Source of the DNA: Xanthoparmelia taractica
Lineage: Eukaryota; Ascomycota; Lecanoromycetes; Lecanorales; Parmeliaceae
Length of the DNA stretch: 64,000 nt
Assembly: GCA_033085395.1 (NCBI GenBank)
Contig: MU853184.1
Coordinates: 1-64,000 of the forward strand
Reading direction: 5' to 3'
The translations under genes and the position numbers were made by a program. Under the pieces are notes generated by a model. It had not been told where the DNA came from, ran no database searches, and worked only from the letters and a program-made list of their open reading frames with translations. This document shows, in pieces, positions 13,862 to 24,712 of this stretch. Numbering within the stretch: the first letter of the stretch is position 1; the number at the start of each line of letters is the position of its first letter.

Positions 13862-14075
13862 TTATATAATTTAAGAGCTACCTTATTATAATTTCTTTAA
13901 TCTCGCTTACTTACGAGTCTTTAATAATTTCGTATAATTTAAACTTTCTAATAATACGTTCGTATAATTTAAGAGCTATCTTACTATAATTTCTTTAATC
14001 TCGCTTACTTACGAGTCTCTAATAATTTCATATAATTTAAATCTTCTAATAATACGTTCATATGATTTAAGAGAT
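13862..14075. repeat. 98-bp tandem repeat, about 2.2 copies
   Basis: A unit beginning AATTTAAGAGCTA starts at 13868 and 13966, with a third partial start at 14064 (GATTTAAGAGATATT), a constant 98-bp period. Each unit contains TTAATCTCGCTTACTTACGA. It lies just inside the right (5') LTR of the gypsy element, in its untranslated leader or gag start. Differences between units are mostly C/T transitions. Confidence 0.85.
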
Positions 14076-14190
14076 ATTAATTCTAAAATAATACGTATTA
14101 GTGTCTTTCGAAGTCGTCGATTATATTATAAACGAATTCTTTTAACTCGCACGTCTTACGAGCGTAATAAGAGAATAAGACTTAATTTAA

Positions 14191-14373
14191 TATTAGAATT
14201 GCAATTAGATTAAGTTAATAATAATATATAACGAATAAATTAAGTCTAGGGAGAAACTATCTATCTGGGAAGAAATATCTATAAGGGACGCCCAGGCCTA
14301 TAAAGGCTAGTCCCGATTGAGAAGGTAAGCCGACTTGGTATTGCAGGTCTATGTGATCGTTACACTCGTAACA
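14191..14373 (-). repeat. 5' LTR of the gypsy element (183 bp)
   Basis: This is the direct repeat of 7453-7635. It retains more C and G than the left copy, for example GGGACGCCCAGGCCTATAAA at 14286-14305, so it is closer to the unmutated LTR. On the minus strand it begins TGTTACGAGTGTAAC, keeping the canonical TG end. Confidence 0.87.
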
Positions 14374-15467
14374 AAAAATATACTATTTAAAGTATTAAAT
14401 AGCTAAATTAAGAGAGGCGAACTCGACTCTATAAGATTAAGAAGAGAGTTAATTATTAATTTAAAAGCGCTATCGCTTAGATAACTTCGATTTATTTAGT
14501 CTAAGTAACGATATCATTATCTTACAAGACGCTATAATAAATCTTAGACTAAGTGTCTTTAAGATAGACGTAGCAGATATTTATATTCTTAGAGCCGAAG
14601 CTTAGAACGACGAAGAAGTCTTATTAGAATCGTTTAGTATAATATTTACACGTCTCTTTCTCGCTAAAGACTTCTTCGAATTAAAATACTTATAAAGATC
14701 TATAGCGATAACGATATAATCTATAAATGTGATGAAAGAACTCCTTTATATACTTATACTATATCGTCAGTTAAATAGCTTTGACTCTAGCTCAATTAGA
14801 AAGCTGAAATAACTACTATAACGCCTACACGTTGGAAATACCATCTGCTCTACTTAGGCGGTCGTTCCAGCAAAAAATGGCGGGGTCGGCCGCCGCTCGG
14901 GAGCTCCCGCCAAGGGTTTTGCACAGAGGAGTACTACTGCTCTAAATAAGAACCCGTTTTTTTGGATTCCAAAAAGCTAAATGGGCAGCAAGTCCACAGC
15001 TCCTACTTGTAGTATTTAAGAAAGAAGATCAGAAAGGAAGAAAAAATAACTAGGTGATACCGCGGCTTTTTGCCCGACAACCTGTGTATCTGGAAAGGCA
15101 GCGATCAGTCCAATGCCATATTCAGACTCAATTTTGTTCTGGTAAGCCGGTACATAGGTAGGGTTTGGGATATGGATATCGAATTTCATGCATGTCCTTG
15201 ACGTAAGGGCTTAATAACTTTCGGAAAAGGTGTATCCATTTCAATGAGGCCGAGAATGATAGAAAGCCTGCTCATTGTAATACACCCGATCTCTCCCCTT
15301 CGACTGGAATAGTAACGGAGATACCGTGGAGTTAAGGAGCACGCTCTTACGAGCCGACCCGCCGCACATTAGTTTGAAATTATCTCGATGCTAGGAAATA
15401 CATTATATATCTCTTATTCATTCTTCTGTTCTTTAAAACTACGCCCCTTTCTAAGTTTCGAAAGCCA
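14374..15467. other. AT-rich to genic transition and UTP18 upstream region
   Basis: From 14374 to about 14850 the sequence remains AT-rich and stop-filled. Near 14,860-14,930 it changes abruptly to balanced composition (GCCGCCGCTCGGGAGCTCCC), marking the edge of the RIP-affected island. The remainder, to 15467, is ordinary non-coding DNA upstream of UTP18. No gene or recognisable repeat was seen. Confidence 0.7.
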
Positions 15468-17340
15468 ATGCAGCGATCAATATCCCCAATGCCGGAAGAC
15501 ACGACCAATGACTTCCCAGGACTCGACAGTGATCAGCCAATGGGAAGGGACGAGACGGAAGTTGAGCTTGAGAAGCTGGTCTTTGGCGACGATTCAGGCT
15601 TTTATGAAGGACTGAAGTCATACAGAGAAGCTAATACTGATTTTCGGGGGCCGGTGGACGGTGAGCGGCAACGAGCTCGAGATGGCTTGGAAAAGGAGAA
15701 ATTGGAAAACCTTGATGATGCCGATGTTTGTGAAGTTGAACTGCCCGTCGGACTTCTATTCGCTCAACATTCTACCAGCTGTTCTTCCTAGACTCCACTC
15801 CGTCCGTTGTGAATATCCCAGACGTCTTTCCTCATTCGATCTCAGACCAAGACCCTAGGCGCTCAGACGACGATAATGCTGCGGCATGGGATGATAGCGA
15901 CGACGAACGCATCGTCGTCTCCCTGGCCTCCAATCCTAGAATGCGGAAACTCAGGACTGAAGCGTCTGAGGACTTAGTCAACGGGAAAGAATATAGTAAA
16001 CGACTACGCCGTCAATTCGAGCGGCTATACCCAGTACCGAAGTGGGCAAATCCCTCTATCGCAAGAAAAGTAGCATCAACAGAACGAAGGAAACTGTCAA
16101 CTGCTTCAGAAAGTTCTGAAGCGAACACCTCGGCGGACGACATATCTGTTGGATCTGACAACCTGTCCACCCATCCACTTGCCAAGCTTCTACAGAACGC
16201 TAATAGGTTCACTCAAGTTACGTCTACGAGCTCCGCTACTCGCAAAAAGCTCCTTCCAGAAGTTATCGATATTCACCGCATCAAAGATATCGGCACTGCA
16301 CAACCTGTAAATCAGATTATTTCCTTTTCTTGGCTCTCTCTGTCGCTGCTAATCTCTCTCGCCTACAGTCCGCCGTAACAAATCTCGCCTTTCACCCCGT
16401 TCATTCTCTCCTTCTCTCTTCGGGGCCCTCTTCTACGCTTTCCCTCCATCATATCTCTCCGCATCCTCCAAATCCCAATCCGCTGCTCACAACTCTTCAT
16501 GTAGGCTCCACTCCTCTCACGGCTTCCCTTTTCCATCCTCCAACTGGTAAGAAAATATTCTTCTCTGGGCGTCGCCGCTATTTCCATATCTGGGATCTAG
16601 ACACTGGAAAGGTAGAGAAGGTATCGCGGGTGATTGGGCATGGCGAGGTACAGCGAAGTATGGAGCGCTTCAAGCTGAGCCCGTGTGGCCGTTGGGTGGG
16701 GTTTGTGGGCTCTGGCCGAAAGGGTGGTGGCACGATAAACGTTCTCGATGCAAATACTTGCCAGTGGATCGCAGAGGTGAGGGTGGAAGGCAAGGGCGGC
16801 GTGGCAGATTTCGACTGGTGGGGCGACGGAGAGGGATTGGTGGTCGTCGGTAAAGGAGGCGAAGCCGTTGAGTGGGGCGGACGAGAAAAACGTGTTATTG
16901 CCAGATGGGTGGACGAAGGCGCTGTAGGGACTACGGTTGTAGCACTAGGGGGAGGTGGTTGTGGGTCTAAGGCGCTAGGAAACGACAGATGGGTGGCCGT
17001 TGGCAGCGCAAGTGGTATCGTCAACATCTATGATCGACGAAACTGGAATGCAGAAAGGGTGCCTGCGCGGCCAGAACCAGTCAGGGCGTTCGACCAGCTA
17101 ACAACACCAACCTCACACCTAGAATTCTCGCCCGACGGACAGCTTCTGTGCATGACTAGCCGCTGGAAGAGAGATGCATTAAAGTTGATACATCTGCCAA
17201 GCTGTACTGTATACCGGAATTGGCCTACGACTTCGACACCGCTCGGGAGGATCACCGCAATTGCTTGGTCGCCTACTTCGGAGTTGATAGCTGTGGCAAA
17301 TGAGCAAGGCAAGATTAGAATGTGGGAGATCCGCAATTAA
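15468..17340 (+). CDS. UTP18: U3 snoRNP-associated protein Utp18 (WD40)
   Basis: Utp18 is a WD-repeat subunit of the small-subunit processome and acts in the nucleolus on pre-18S rRNA. The spliced model has exons 15468-15725, 15779-16306 and 16369-17340, giving 585 residues (yeast Utp18 is 594). The introns are 53 and 62 bp with GT-AG ends and CTCAAC or CTAAT branch-like sites. The N-terminus is acidic and disordered (DDSDDER). The second half carries the propeller, with HIWDLDTGKV and the family hallmark MTSRWKRDALKLIHLPS, ending in EQGKIRMWEI. The start is the first ATG of the exon-1 frame; a second Met lies seven codons later. The gene converges on the hexokinase with a gap of about 135 bp. 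Confidence 0.93.
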
Positions 17341-17475
17341 TAGAGAAGCTACCCAGTCAGTTCTTCGGCTCTCATCATTACTTCAGAGCATAATGCTTTC
17401 TAAAATAGACGTTGAGGTTGCTGCACTTCGAATATCTAAGCCTGTTCCCGTCCTATATTCCATGTCATTCAGCAT

Positions 17476-19009
17476 CTATACGATTCCCTCAACATTTCTG
17501 ATGCCTGCGAGGTTGCCGGCCTTCACCCTTTTAATTGTCAAGGCCGCAATCAACGCTGCCCCCACGCCGCTCCCGTCCTCTGCAGCCAGAATACTAATAG
17601 GATCCTTCTCACCCACCTTCCAGTCGAATATCTCTCTCAGTGCTACCGCTCCTCTAGCTTTGAAGTGGGGGTATTTGTTGAAAACACTGCCATCGGCGCC
17701 AACATGACAGGTCTCTATATTTTTCTTCTTGCAGATAGCTGCAACACCGCAGGCTGAGAGGCGGGCAGCTCGAGTGCCGATGAGTTCGGCAAGGCGGCGG
17801 CAGAGCTCAAGCTCAGGTTTGTTTGCTTTAATCCCTAGTTCTCTCTGAAAGAGTTCTCCTGTTTCTGACAAATTCTCAAAAGGGTCCTCTTCGATCATGG
17901 AGAGGAAGGAAGCATCGAGCGTGTATGCTTTCCGTAGCGTGCTTATATCTTGCCCTTGAAAGACCTTGCAGCTCTTGTTGTCGTGCAGATCAACGAGCAC
18001 AAGACGGAACAATTCGCCAAGATACAGGCCAGCTATCATCTTCTCGAAGGCTTGTTGGCCAGGACGGGGCGAGTCATTATCGATGATGACGTCGTAAGGT
18101 GTGCGAGGGAGGACTACGTGCTCGTTATCGAATGCGCCATATTCGCAATTGATCGCCATAGGCATTTCTGGTGGCAGATTGTAGCTCGCTATTTTGGGTA
18201 TAGAGCCGCAATTTTCCATGTAGGCAGCGTTGCACCCTGTACCAAATATGCAGCCGATTCGCATGGTGTCGTCGGTATACGCTGAGGCAATAAGGGTCCC
18301 CGTGGTGTCGTTAATCAAAGCGCTGAGTCTGATGGGGAGATTTCGTTTGGCAATTGCGGCTTCAAAGAGGGGAGCGACATCTTTCCCCTCGACGCCAGAA
18401 ATGTCAAAGCCTTTTGTCCAGCGCTGGAGAATGCCATTGTCTATGTAGTTTTGAGTGGCTGGAAATGAGAAGGTGAAACCGAGGGGAATTTTATCCAGCT
18501 TTTCCAAATCTTCAACTTCATGGTGATATTCTATGAACTGCTGGATACAATCTGCAATGTATTCCCACAGATCTTCAGATTCTCCGGTTTTCAATTCCCG
18601 AGGCATTCGATATTTTGACTGGATTATGTCAAATTCACCTTTGCTTTCAAGTAAGATGATCTCGCAGACGCGTAGATTGGTTCCGCCCATATCGAGAGCG
18701 AGGAAAGTTCCCGTCTCATAGCCATCAGGAAATCCCATGACCCAGGTCGGATTCATCGGCTGCCTTGGAAGTCAGTACATCGTAGGCTACCCCCCAATTG
18801 TTCGCTCTACTGACAATGCTGCCACCCTCGACGCTTAGGCCTGGTAGGTGTTAGGGATGTCGCCACTGACGCGATAAGACAGATGACTTTCCCTTCTCCA
18901 GCTCCTTGACGAAACGGTTGGTCACCTCTTTCAGCTTAGCCTGATCCACCGTGAATATCTTCTCCAAGTACTTGATCTGTTCAAGAAGATCATCGGGCAC
19001 ATCTGCCAT
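17476..19009 (-). CDS. Hexokinase with an altered first 5' splice site
   Basis: It phosphorylates hexoses with ATP in the cytosol, the first step of glycolysis. Exons are 18892-19009, 18815-18840 and 17476-18759, encoding 475 residues, near the usual fungal length of about 490. Visible motifs are phosphate-binding LALDMGGTNLRV, the hexokinase signature LGFTFSFPATQ...LQRWTKGF, catalytic LINDTTGT, GCIFGTGCNAAY, and GADGSVFNKYPHF near the C-terminus. The start MADVPDDLLEQIKYLEKIF matches family N-termini. Exon 2 is only 26 nt and encodes LSVEGGSI. For the frame to hold, intron 1 (18841-18891) must begin GAAAGT instead of GTAAGT. The only nearby GT, four bases downstream, shifts the frame. The gene may therefore be impaired, use a rare GA-AG intron, or contain an assembly error. 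Confidence 0.88.
18841..18891 (-). other. Hexokinase intron 1 with a GA donor
   Basis: Read on the minus strand, exon 1 ends GAGAAGG and is followed by GAAAGTCATC rather than the expected GTAAGTCATC. The acceptor CTACCAG is normal. Protein homology (ELEKGLSVEGGSIPMNPTW) fixes both exon edges. Confidence 0.7.
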
Positions 19010-20148
19010 TGACCCTAAACGCATCATGCAGCATCAGTCCCCAGCTCTATGCTTTACCCAGAGGGATAACGAACCCTTTCGGGATGGCTGCCGCCTAGGT
19101 CCTAACCCAACCATCTTGTCTTATAGTTCCGGGGCTCTTGCGCTGTTTATAGAGTATCAGTATTGAATGGATTCGGCGATTATAGCAATTGCAGTGCTGG
19201 TGTTCCAATGTAGTACCAATATTGAGTAACTATACTTCGTGGGTCATTTCACTTTAAGAGTACGTGACGGTGGATCAGCACTTGCTGCGCCAAACGAAAT
19301 GGTGGATTTGAGAGACTTCGAGGATGGAACTTGTTAGCGAGTACGTAAGTAGCAAAGGCTTATTCATGCGCTGCAGGGTCACTCATCAGTCCGAAGATGG
19401 TGGGGAAATTGCCGAAGGGGGCCGCTTGGCCACAGAGTGTACAATGCGCGCTCAATTGATCCTCCTCGGCGGTTCCACGTGAGACTGTATTCTGCTTCGA
19501 GGGTTTGGCGATGTCGAGCAAGAAGCAGAAGCAGAAGCCCAAGCAGAAGTTATCACAGACAGCCGCAAAAGGAATGTCCCACGCAACCCCACTTTATCGG
19601 GGTTTAAGGCTAAAAGAAATCTTGCCTGCTCCAGTGTACCCTATAGCGTCGTTGAACAGTCTCGTTCTTGCACGGAAAATATGCTTCAGGACCTTATGTT
19701 TGCGAGACCAGCATCATCCGCTGTGAATCGTGACCGAGGAATACCATTCAAAAAGCTCACGTTAATTGGATGAGATGTTTACCGCCGCTAGGAGTTCGAT
19801 ATCAAGGCTTGGCGTTCCAAGTCGCGTCTTCCCAAGCTTGATAGCTCGCCCAGTCGCTGTCAATCGAGAAAGTGATCCCTGCCAGTGATCAAGGGGTAAT
19901 AATCCGCCCCTGCCATTGAATGCTACGTGCTGTCGCCACCAACATGTCTCTACGGATTCCCTCTACGTTTGCCTTGACCGATTTTATCCCTGTCAATTAT
20001 CTCCTCTCCATTCTGCTGTGAAATCAACCCGCCAACGACTCAGGTAATCTCTACAGGACTCACCACCCGTTCGCCACACAAAAGAATTCAAATACAGAGC
20101 AGGACCATCTGACTACACTCTTCGAGCCTAGGAATAGATATTAGTGGC
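19010..20148. other. Intergenic, divergent promoter of hexokinase and CSC1-like gene
   Basis: This 1.1-kb gap separates divergent genes. A plus-strand frame at 19511-19726 starts with a Lys/Gln-rich run (MSSKKQKQKPKQK) and ends without recognisable homology. An overlapping minus-strand frame (19360-19542) contains one CTLCG motif. Neither is convincing as a gene. The rest shows nothing I can name. Confidence 0.5.
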
Positions 20149-23100
20149 ATGTCTTCCTCCGCTTCAGCAACAGCGGCGCCCACGTCGTTCAGCGAGGCTT
20201 TGGCCAAAGGCGGCACAGCGAGCCAGTCAGCAGGCATTTCGCTCGATTCATTCCTTGCCTCCATGGTATCTGGCCTAGCTGTCTTCGGGATCGAACTTGG
20301 CCTTTTCCTAGTGCTTCAGGGCAGGTTTGGGAGAATCTAGTAAGCCTGCTAGCCTACCAATGTTAAGAGAAGAAGAAATTAACACCCAATCAGCAGACCA
20401 CGTACATTTCTTGTCCCCGAACGTGAACGAACTGCACCACCTCCCAAAGGCCTTTGGCAATGGATCTTACCAGTTTTCAGGACGTCGAACTCGGACTTCA
20501 TACAGAAATGCGGATTAGACGCCTACTTTTTCCTGCGATATCTGCGAACGCTGCTCAAAATTTTTATACCAATGGCACTTGTCGTTCTGCCCGTACTGAT
20601 TCCCTTGAATTATGTCAACGGGAGAGGCCCACAATTTGCTACGGGAAGGTTCAAATCGAACACTTATACAAATGTTACAGGACTCGACCAGCTCGCTTGG
20701 GGCGATGTACCGCCTGACAAGAATAATAGATACTGGGCTCACCTAGTCTTGGCTGTTGGTGTGGTCATCTACACATGCTTTGTCTTCTTTGATGAGCTAA
20801 GGGGTTATGTCCGTCTACGCCAAGCCTATCTAACTTCACCCCAACACCGACTGCGGGCTTCTGCAACAACGGTTCTAGTCACAGCAATACCAGCGAAATG
20901 GTGTACGTTTGAGGCTCTCGACGGACTCTACGATGTTTTCCCTGGTGGGATTCGCAACATCTGGATCAACCGCAATTTTGACGAGCTGAATGACAAGGTC
21001 AAGCGTCGCAACAAGCTTGCTCGTTCCCTAGAGTCCGCGGAAACGTCCCTCATTAAAAAGGCGAAGAAGTCACACCTTGAGAAGCTCAGAGCAGAAGCAA
21101 AGAAAGCAAGTGGAAAGAAATCTAAGGGTGCCGCACTAGAAAAGCTAAAGGCCTCGGAAGAACAAGGCGTAGCCATGGCCCAAGCAGACGGCATCAGTTC
21201 TGGAGATCCACATCAAGTCCGGCATACAATAGACGAAGCACTAGCGGAGTCTTCAACAAGGAAGCAATCTCAGGACCGAGAAAACCCTGTAGTGCCAATC
21301 CCCGTTCTGGGTCCAGGCATGGAAGCTGTTGGACACGGTATTGGCAATCTTGGGAAGACTATTTTCGGAGGCTTTAAGACATTTAGCACGGATTTTGATG
21401 AGCGGTTAAATGCAACTGGAGGTTTTGTTCCGCCGACTCCTGAGCCAGGAGCTCCACGAAGACAAACCTACGCAGACAAAGTCAATCCTGGCTTAGACGG
21501 TACTCGGTCATGGTTGCCTTCACCAGATTCTGAATATCCATACAAGGAACGTGACCCCAGCGGGGAAAGGAACCACCAGAAGAGCTCCAGCGAGCCGTCA
21601 AACAATAGTACATTGGGGGAGAGCATATCACAAGACGGGCCTGCGTATTCACCATCCATATTAAGTCGTGACGGTGAAGGCCTGGGCATCGAAGGATTAC
21701 CTATTGATGAACGGGCCAACCGGGATTCAGGTAATACAGATATATTGCGCAACCCTGAGCGACTTGGAGTGGCCGACAAACCGCGTAAGTCAAGATTCAA
21801 CTTCTGGAATCGCGAGGTGAATGTACCGTACGGTATTCCAAGTCCTACTCCTCATGGCCAGGACGAGGACGGATTTCCGTTGAGCCGCCCGAGCCCGATG
21901 ACACCAGGCTGCAATCAACAAGCCACAGTCAATGGACCAGGATCGTACCCAGGCGTGGAAGATGCGAACAACCATGCAAAGAGGTTTCGTAAGAAGTCGC
22001 CGAAGAACCAAGTGAGCGAGAAAAATGCAGTCGATTATCCCGTCGCTTTCAATGAGGACTATGATACCGATGGAGGTGAACCTGTGTGGAAGCGATATCT
22101 AAAGGAGAAGGATCGTCAGTCTATGAGACTTCCCATTTTCGGTTGGCAATGGATGATCTCCTTGCCACTTCTAGGTCAAAAAGTTGACACGATCGATTAC
22201 TGCCGTAAGGAAGTTGCTCGACTCAACGCTGAGATTGAACAAGATCAAAGAAACCCTGAGAATTTCCCGCTAATGAACTCGGCATTCGTACAGTTCAACC
22301 ATCAAGTAGCTGCCCACATGGCCTGTCAAGCTGTCAGCCATCATATACCAAACCAGATGGCTCCAAGGGTTGTGGAAATTTCGCCCGACGATGTCATTTG
22401 GGACAACATGTCAATGAGATGGTGGGAGTCGTATGTTCGCCCTGCCGTTGTCATTGTTATCATCGTTGGACTGGTTGTTGGATGGGCCTTCCCGGTCTCA
22501 TTCACTGCTGTGTTGTCGCAAATCAAGACGCTTACGGGTACAGTAACATGGTTGCATTGGCTTGCCCCTGCTCCGAAAGGGGTGTTTTCGATCATTCAAG
22601 GCGTCTTGCCGCAGGTTATCCTGGCACTCTTATTGATCCTACTTCCCATCATTCTACGGTTTCTTGCCAAGGTTCAGGGAAATTATACTGGCATGGCAGT
22701 AGAACTGAGCGTGCAGAAATATTACTTTGCTTTCCTGTTCGTGCAGGTATTCCTTGTGATTTCAATATCGTCGGGAATCACCACAATCATATCACAGATC
22801 ACACACGACCCTCAAAGCGTACCAGCCATCTTGGCGCAGAACCTGCCCAAAGCGTCGAATTACTTCTTCTCATACTTGCTGTTGCAAGCATTATCGGTCA
22901 GCGCCGGGGCTCTCGTGCAGATCATGGGCTTAATTGAGTGGTTTGTCCTGGCACCATTACTGGACAATACCGCCAGACAAAAATGGCGCCGACAAACAAA
23001 TCTGCCCAACATGCAGTGGGGAACTTTCTTTCCAGTCTACACTAACTTGGCATGCATTGGTGAGTCAATGAGGAAAAGCTTATCATGTTCACAGTGGAAG

Positions 23101-24174
23101 CTGATTTTTTCAGGTTTGGTGTACTCCATTATATCTCCACTAATCATGCTTTTCAATATCATCACCTTCAGTCTGTTCTGGCTAGTTTATAGATATGACA
23201 CGCTCTATGTGACAAAATTCCGCTTCGATACCGGTGGCTTGCTCTATCCCACTGCAATCAACCAGCTCTTCACAGGCTTGTATCTAATGGAGCTTTGCCT
23301 AATCGGTCTATTTTTTCTCGTCAAAGATGCAGCCAGAGATGGCACAGCATACGGTACACCCTGCAAGGTACAAGGTATCATCATGATTGCTGTCCTCATT
23401 CTTACTTTTCTCTATCAATGGCTCCTCAACAGTGCATTTGGACCATTGCTAAGGTACTTGCCCATCACCCTAGAGGACGAGGCTGTGATGCGGGATGAGG
23501 AGTTCGCGCGAGCACAGGAAAAGAAGTGGAAGCTGGATGTCGATGAACGAGAGGGTGACGACATCAATAATGCTCTCAGGAATGACGAACGTCTTTCTGT
23601 AGACGAGAATAGGGCGGCTGAGAGCATTGAGATGCAGAATATTGAAGTGCCCAACGAGCGCGCTAGGTTGGATCCAAGAAATTTGGGATTGCGAGTACCC
23701 GAAAGTATGGGAAACCGTATTCCAGCCAAGGCATCGTCCTGGGCGGACCATTCCTGGAAGAAGACACCCTACTCCCCCAAACAGAACAGACAGGTTCTCT
23801 CACCCCGGCAACACCATCGCCAACGCCATCATGTGCGTAAGTCACCAGACGCGGAGGCTCAACGTAGTGGGACAAATGCTATTGGAGAAGCACTGTTCGC
23901 GGGGATCAATGACGAAATTGAGGACCTGACGCCGGATGAGCGAGACAAGCTCGTACAGCGAGCCTTTCAGCATGAGGCGTTGAGAGCGCGAAGACCTGTG
24001 ATTTGGATCCCCAGAGACGATCTAGGTGTGAGTGATGATGAGATTCATCGGACGCAGAAGTTGACGAAGTACATTTGGATTAGTAATGAATTTACCGGCT
24101 TGGACAGCAATGGGAGGGTTGTGTACAGAAGGAGTCCTCCTGACTTCTCGGAGGTGGACTTGATCGAGCTGTAG
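20149..24174 (+). CDS. CSC1/OSCA/TMEM63-type calcium-permeable channel (Phm7/Rsn1-like)
   Basis: This family forms mechanosensitive or osmosensitive cation channels in the plasma or internal membranes. Exons are 20149-20339, 20394-23059 and 23114-24174, giving 1,305 residues. The first membrane span lies in exon 1, followed by the conserved block PRTFLVPERERTAPPPKGLW and SNSDFIQKCGLDAYFFLRYL. The cytosolic domain (about residues 190-730) is enlarged by a charged, Pro/Ser-rich disordered insertion of roughly 320 residues. The seven-span core starts near WWESYVRPAVVIVIIVGLV (about 740) and includes FPVYTNLACIGLVYS across the second splice. The C-terminal Phm7 extension contains PVIWIPRDDLGVSDDEI. 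Intron 2 (54 bp) has no stop and is in frame, so a naive reading retains 18 extra residues. Confidence 0.9.
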
Positions 24175-24712
24175 GATGATACTCAGCAGAAGATGTTGAT
24201 GGCTTTATGACGCATGACGCATTACATGGGACCGAGCGGACCGTGTTGCTACTACTCTTTGAGTGTATATATTGAGCAAGCGACAGGACAATACCCCCTT
24301 TGTTGTATAATCTTTTTTCTGGAGGCAGGTTCATCAACAGCAGTTCGCTGCTTCAAATCAAGTTTATGGATATGAAGGACAAAAGTTGGGGTGGTGAAGA
24401 ATAAAAGCCCAGCGTCGTTCAAGCTGGCTGCAATAAGGTTGCGGAAGCTCGGGACGAGGGAAGAGTGACAACAGAAATTGATTGTCGTCCTTGTCCTCTG
24501 TCAAGTCATTGCTTGCCAACACTTGGATTCCAACTGCAGTCTTCCCTTCAAGTCCGCTATCTTAAGCGGTGAGCCCCTCAAGCTCCTCGTTACCCTCCTT
24601 CCATAAGCCCCGCCGTCTCTACCGGAGACTTCCTAAAAGCACCCTCCCTCTCCAAGAAACAGGAGTAATCAATTGCCCCAAAACAGCGGGCATTATACTT
24701 ACCAATACAACC
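24175..24712. other. Intergenic, no gene seen
   Basis: This is the 3' flank of the CSC1-like gene and the upstream region of the glutamate decarboxylase pseudogene. No coding frame, RNA gene or repeat could be supported. Confidence 0.6.

Larger units (their letters stand above)
7453..14373 (-). mobile_element. Full-length degenerate Ty3/gypsy LTR retrotransposon
   Basis: The element is bounded by two 183-bp direct repeats (7453-7635 and 14191-14373) and flanked by AAAAA on both outer sides (7448-7452 and 14374-14378), a plausible 5-bp target duplication. Read on the minus strand, a polypurine tract lies just before the left LTR, so that is the 3' LTR. Relics of reverse transcriptase, RNase H and integrase occur in the Ty3/gypsy order. 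The span is 6,921 bp, or 6,637 bp without the nested MITE and its 8-bp duplication. All frames are broken by C-to-T and G-to-A changes, so it cannot encode active proteins. Confidence 0.88.

Noticed and set aside
7453..14373. Ty1/copia assignment of the retrotransposon
   Set aside because: The VYLNDILIYS motif and the RT, RNase H, integrase order fit Ty3/gypsy instead.
19360..19726. Overlapping short frames on both strands between hexokinase and the CSC1-like gene
   Set aside because: Only 60-73 codons, no recognised family, Lys/Gln repeats explain the open frames; kept only as a note in the intergenic entry.
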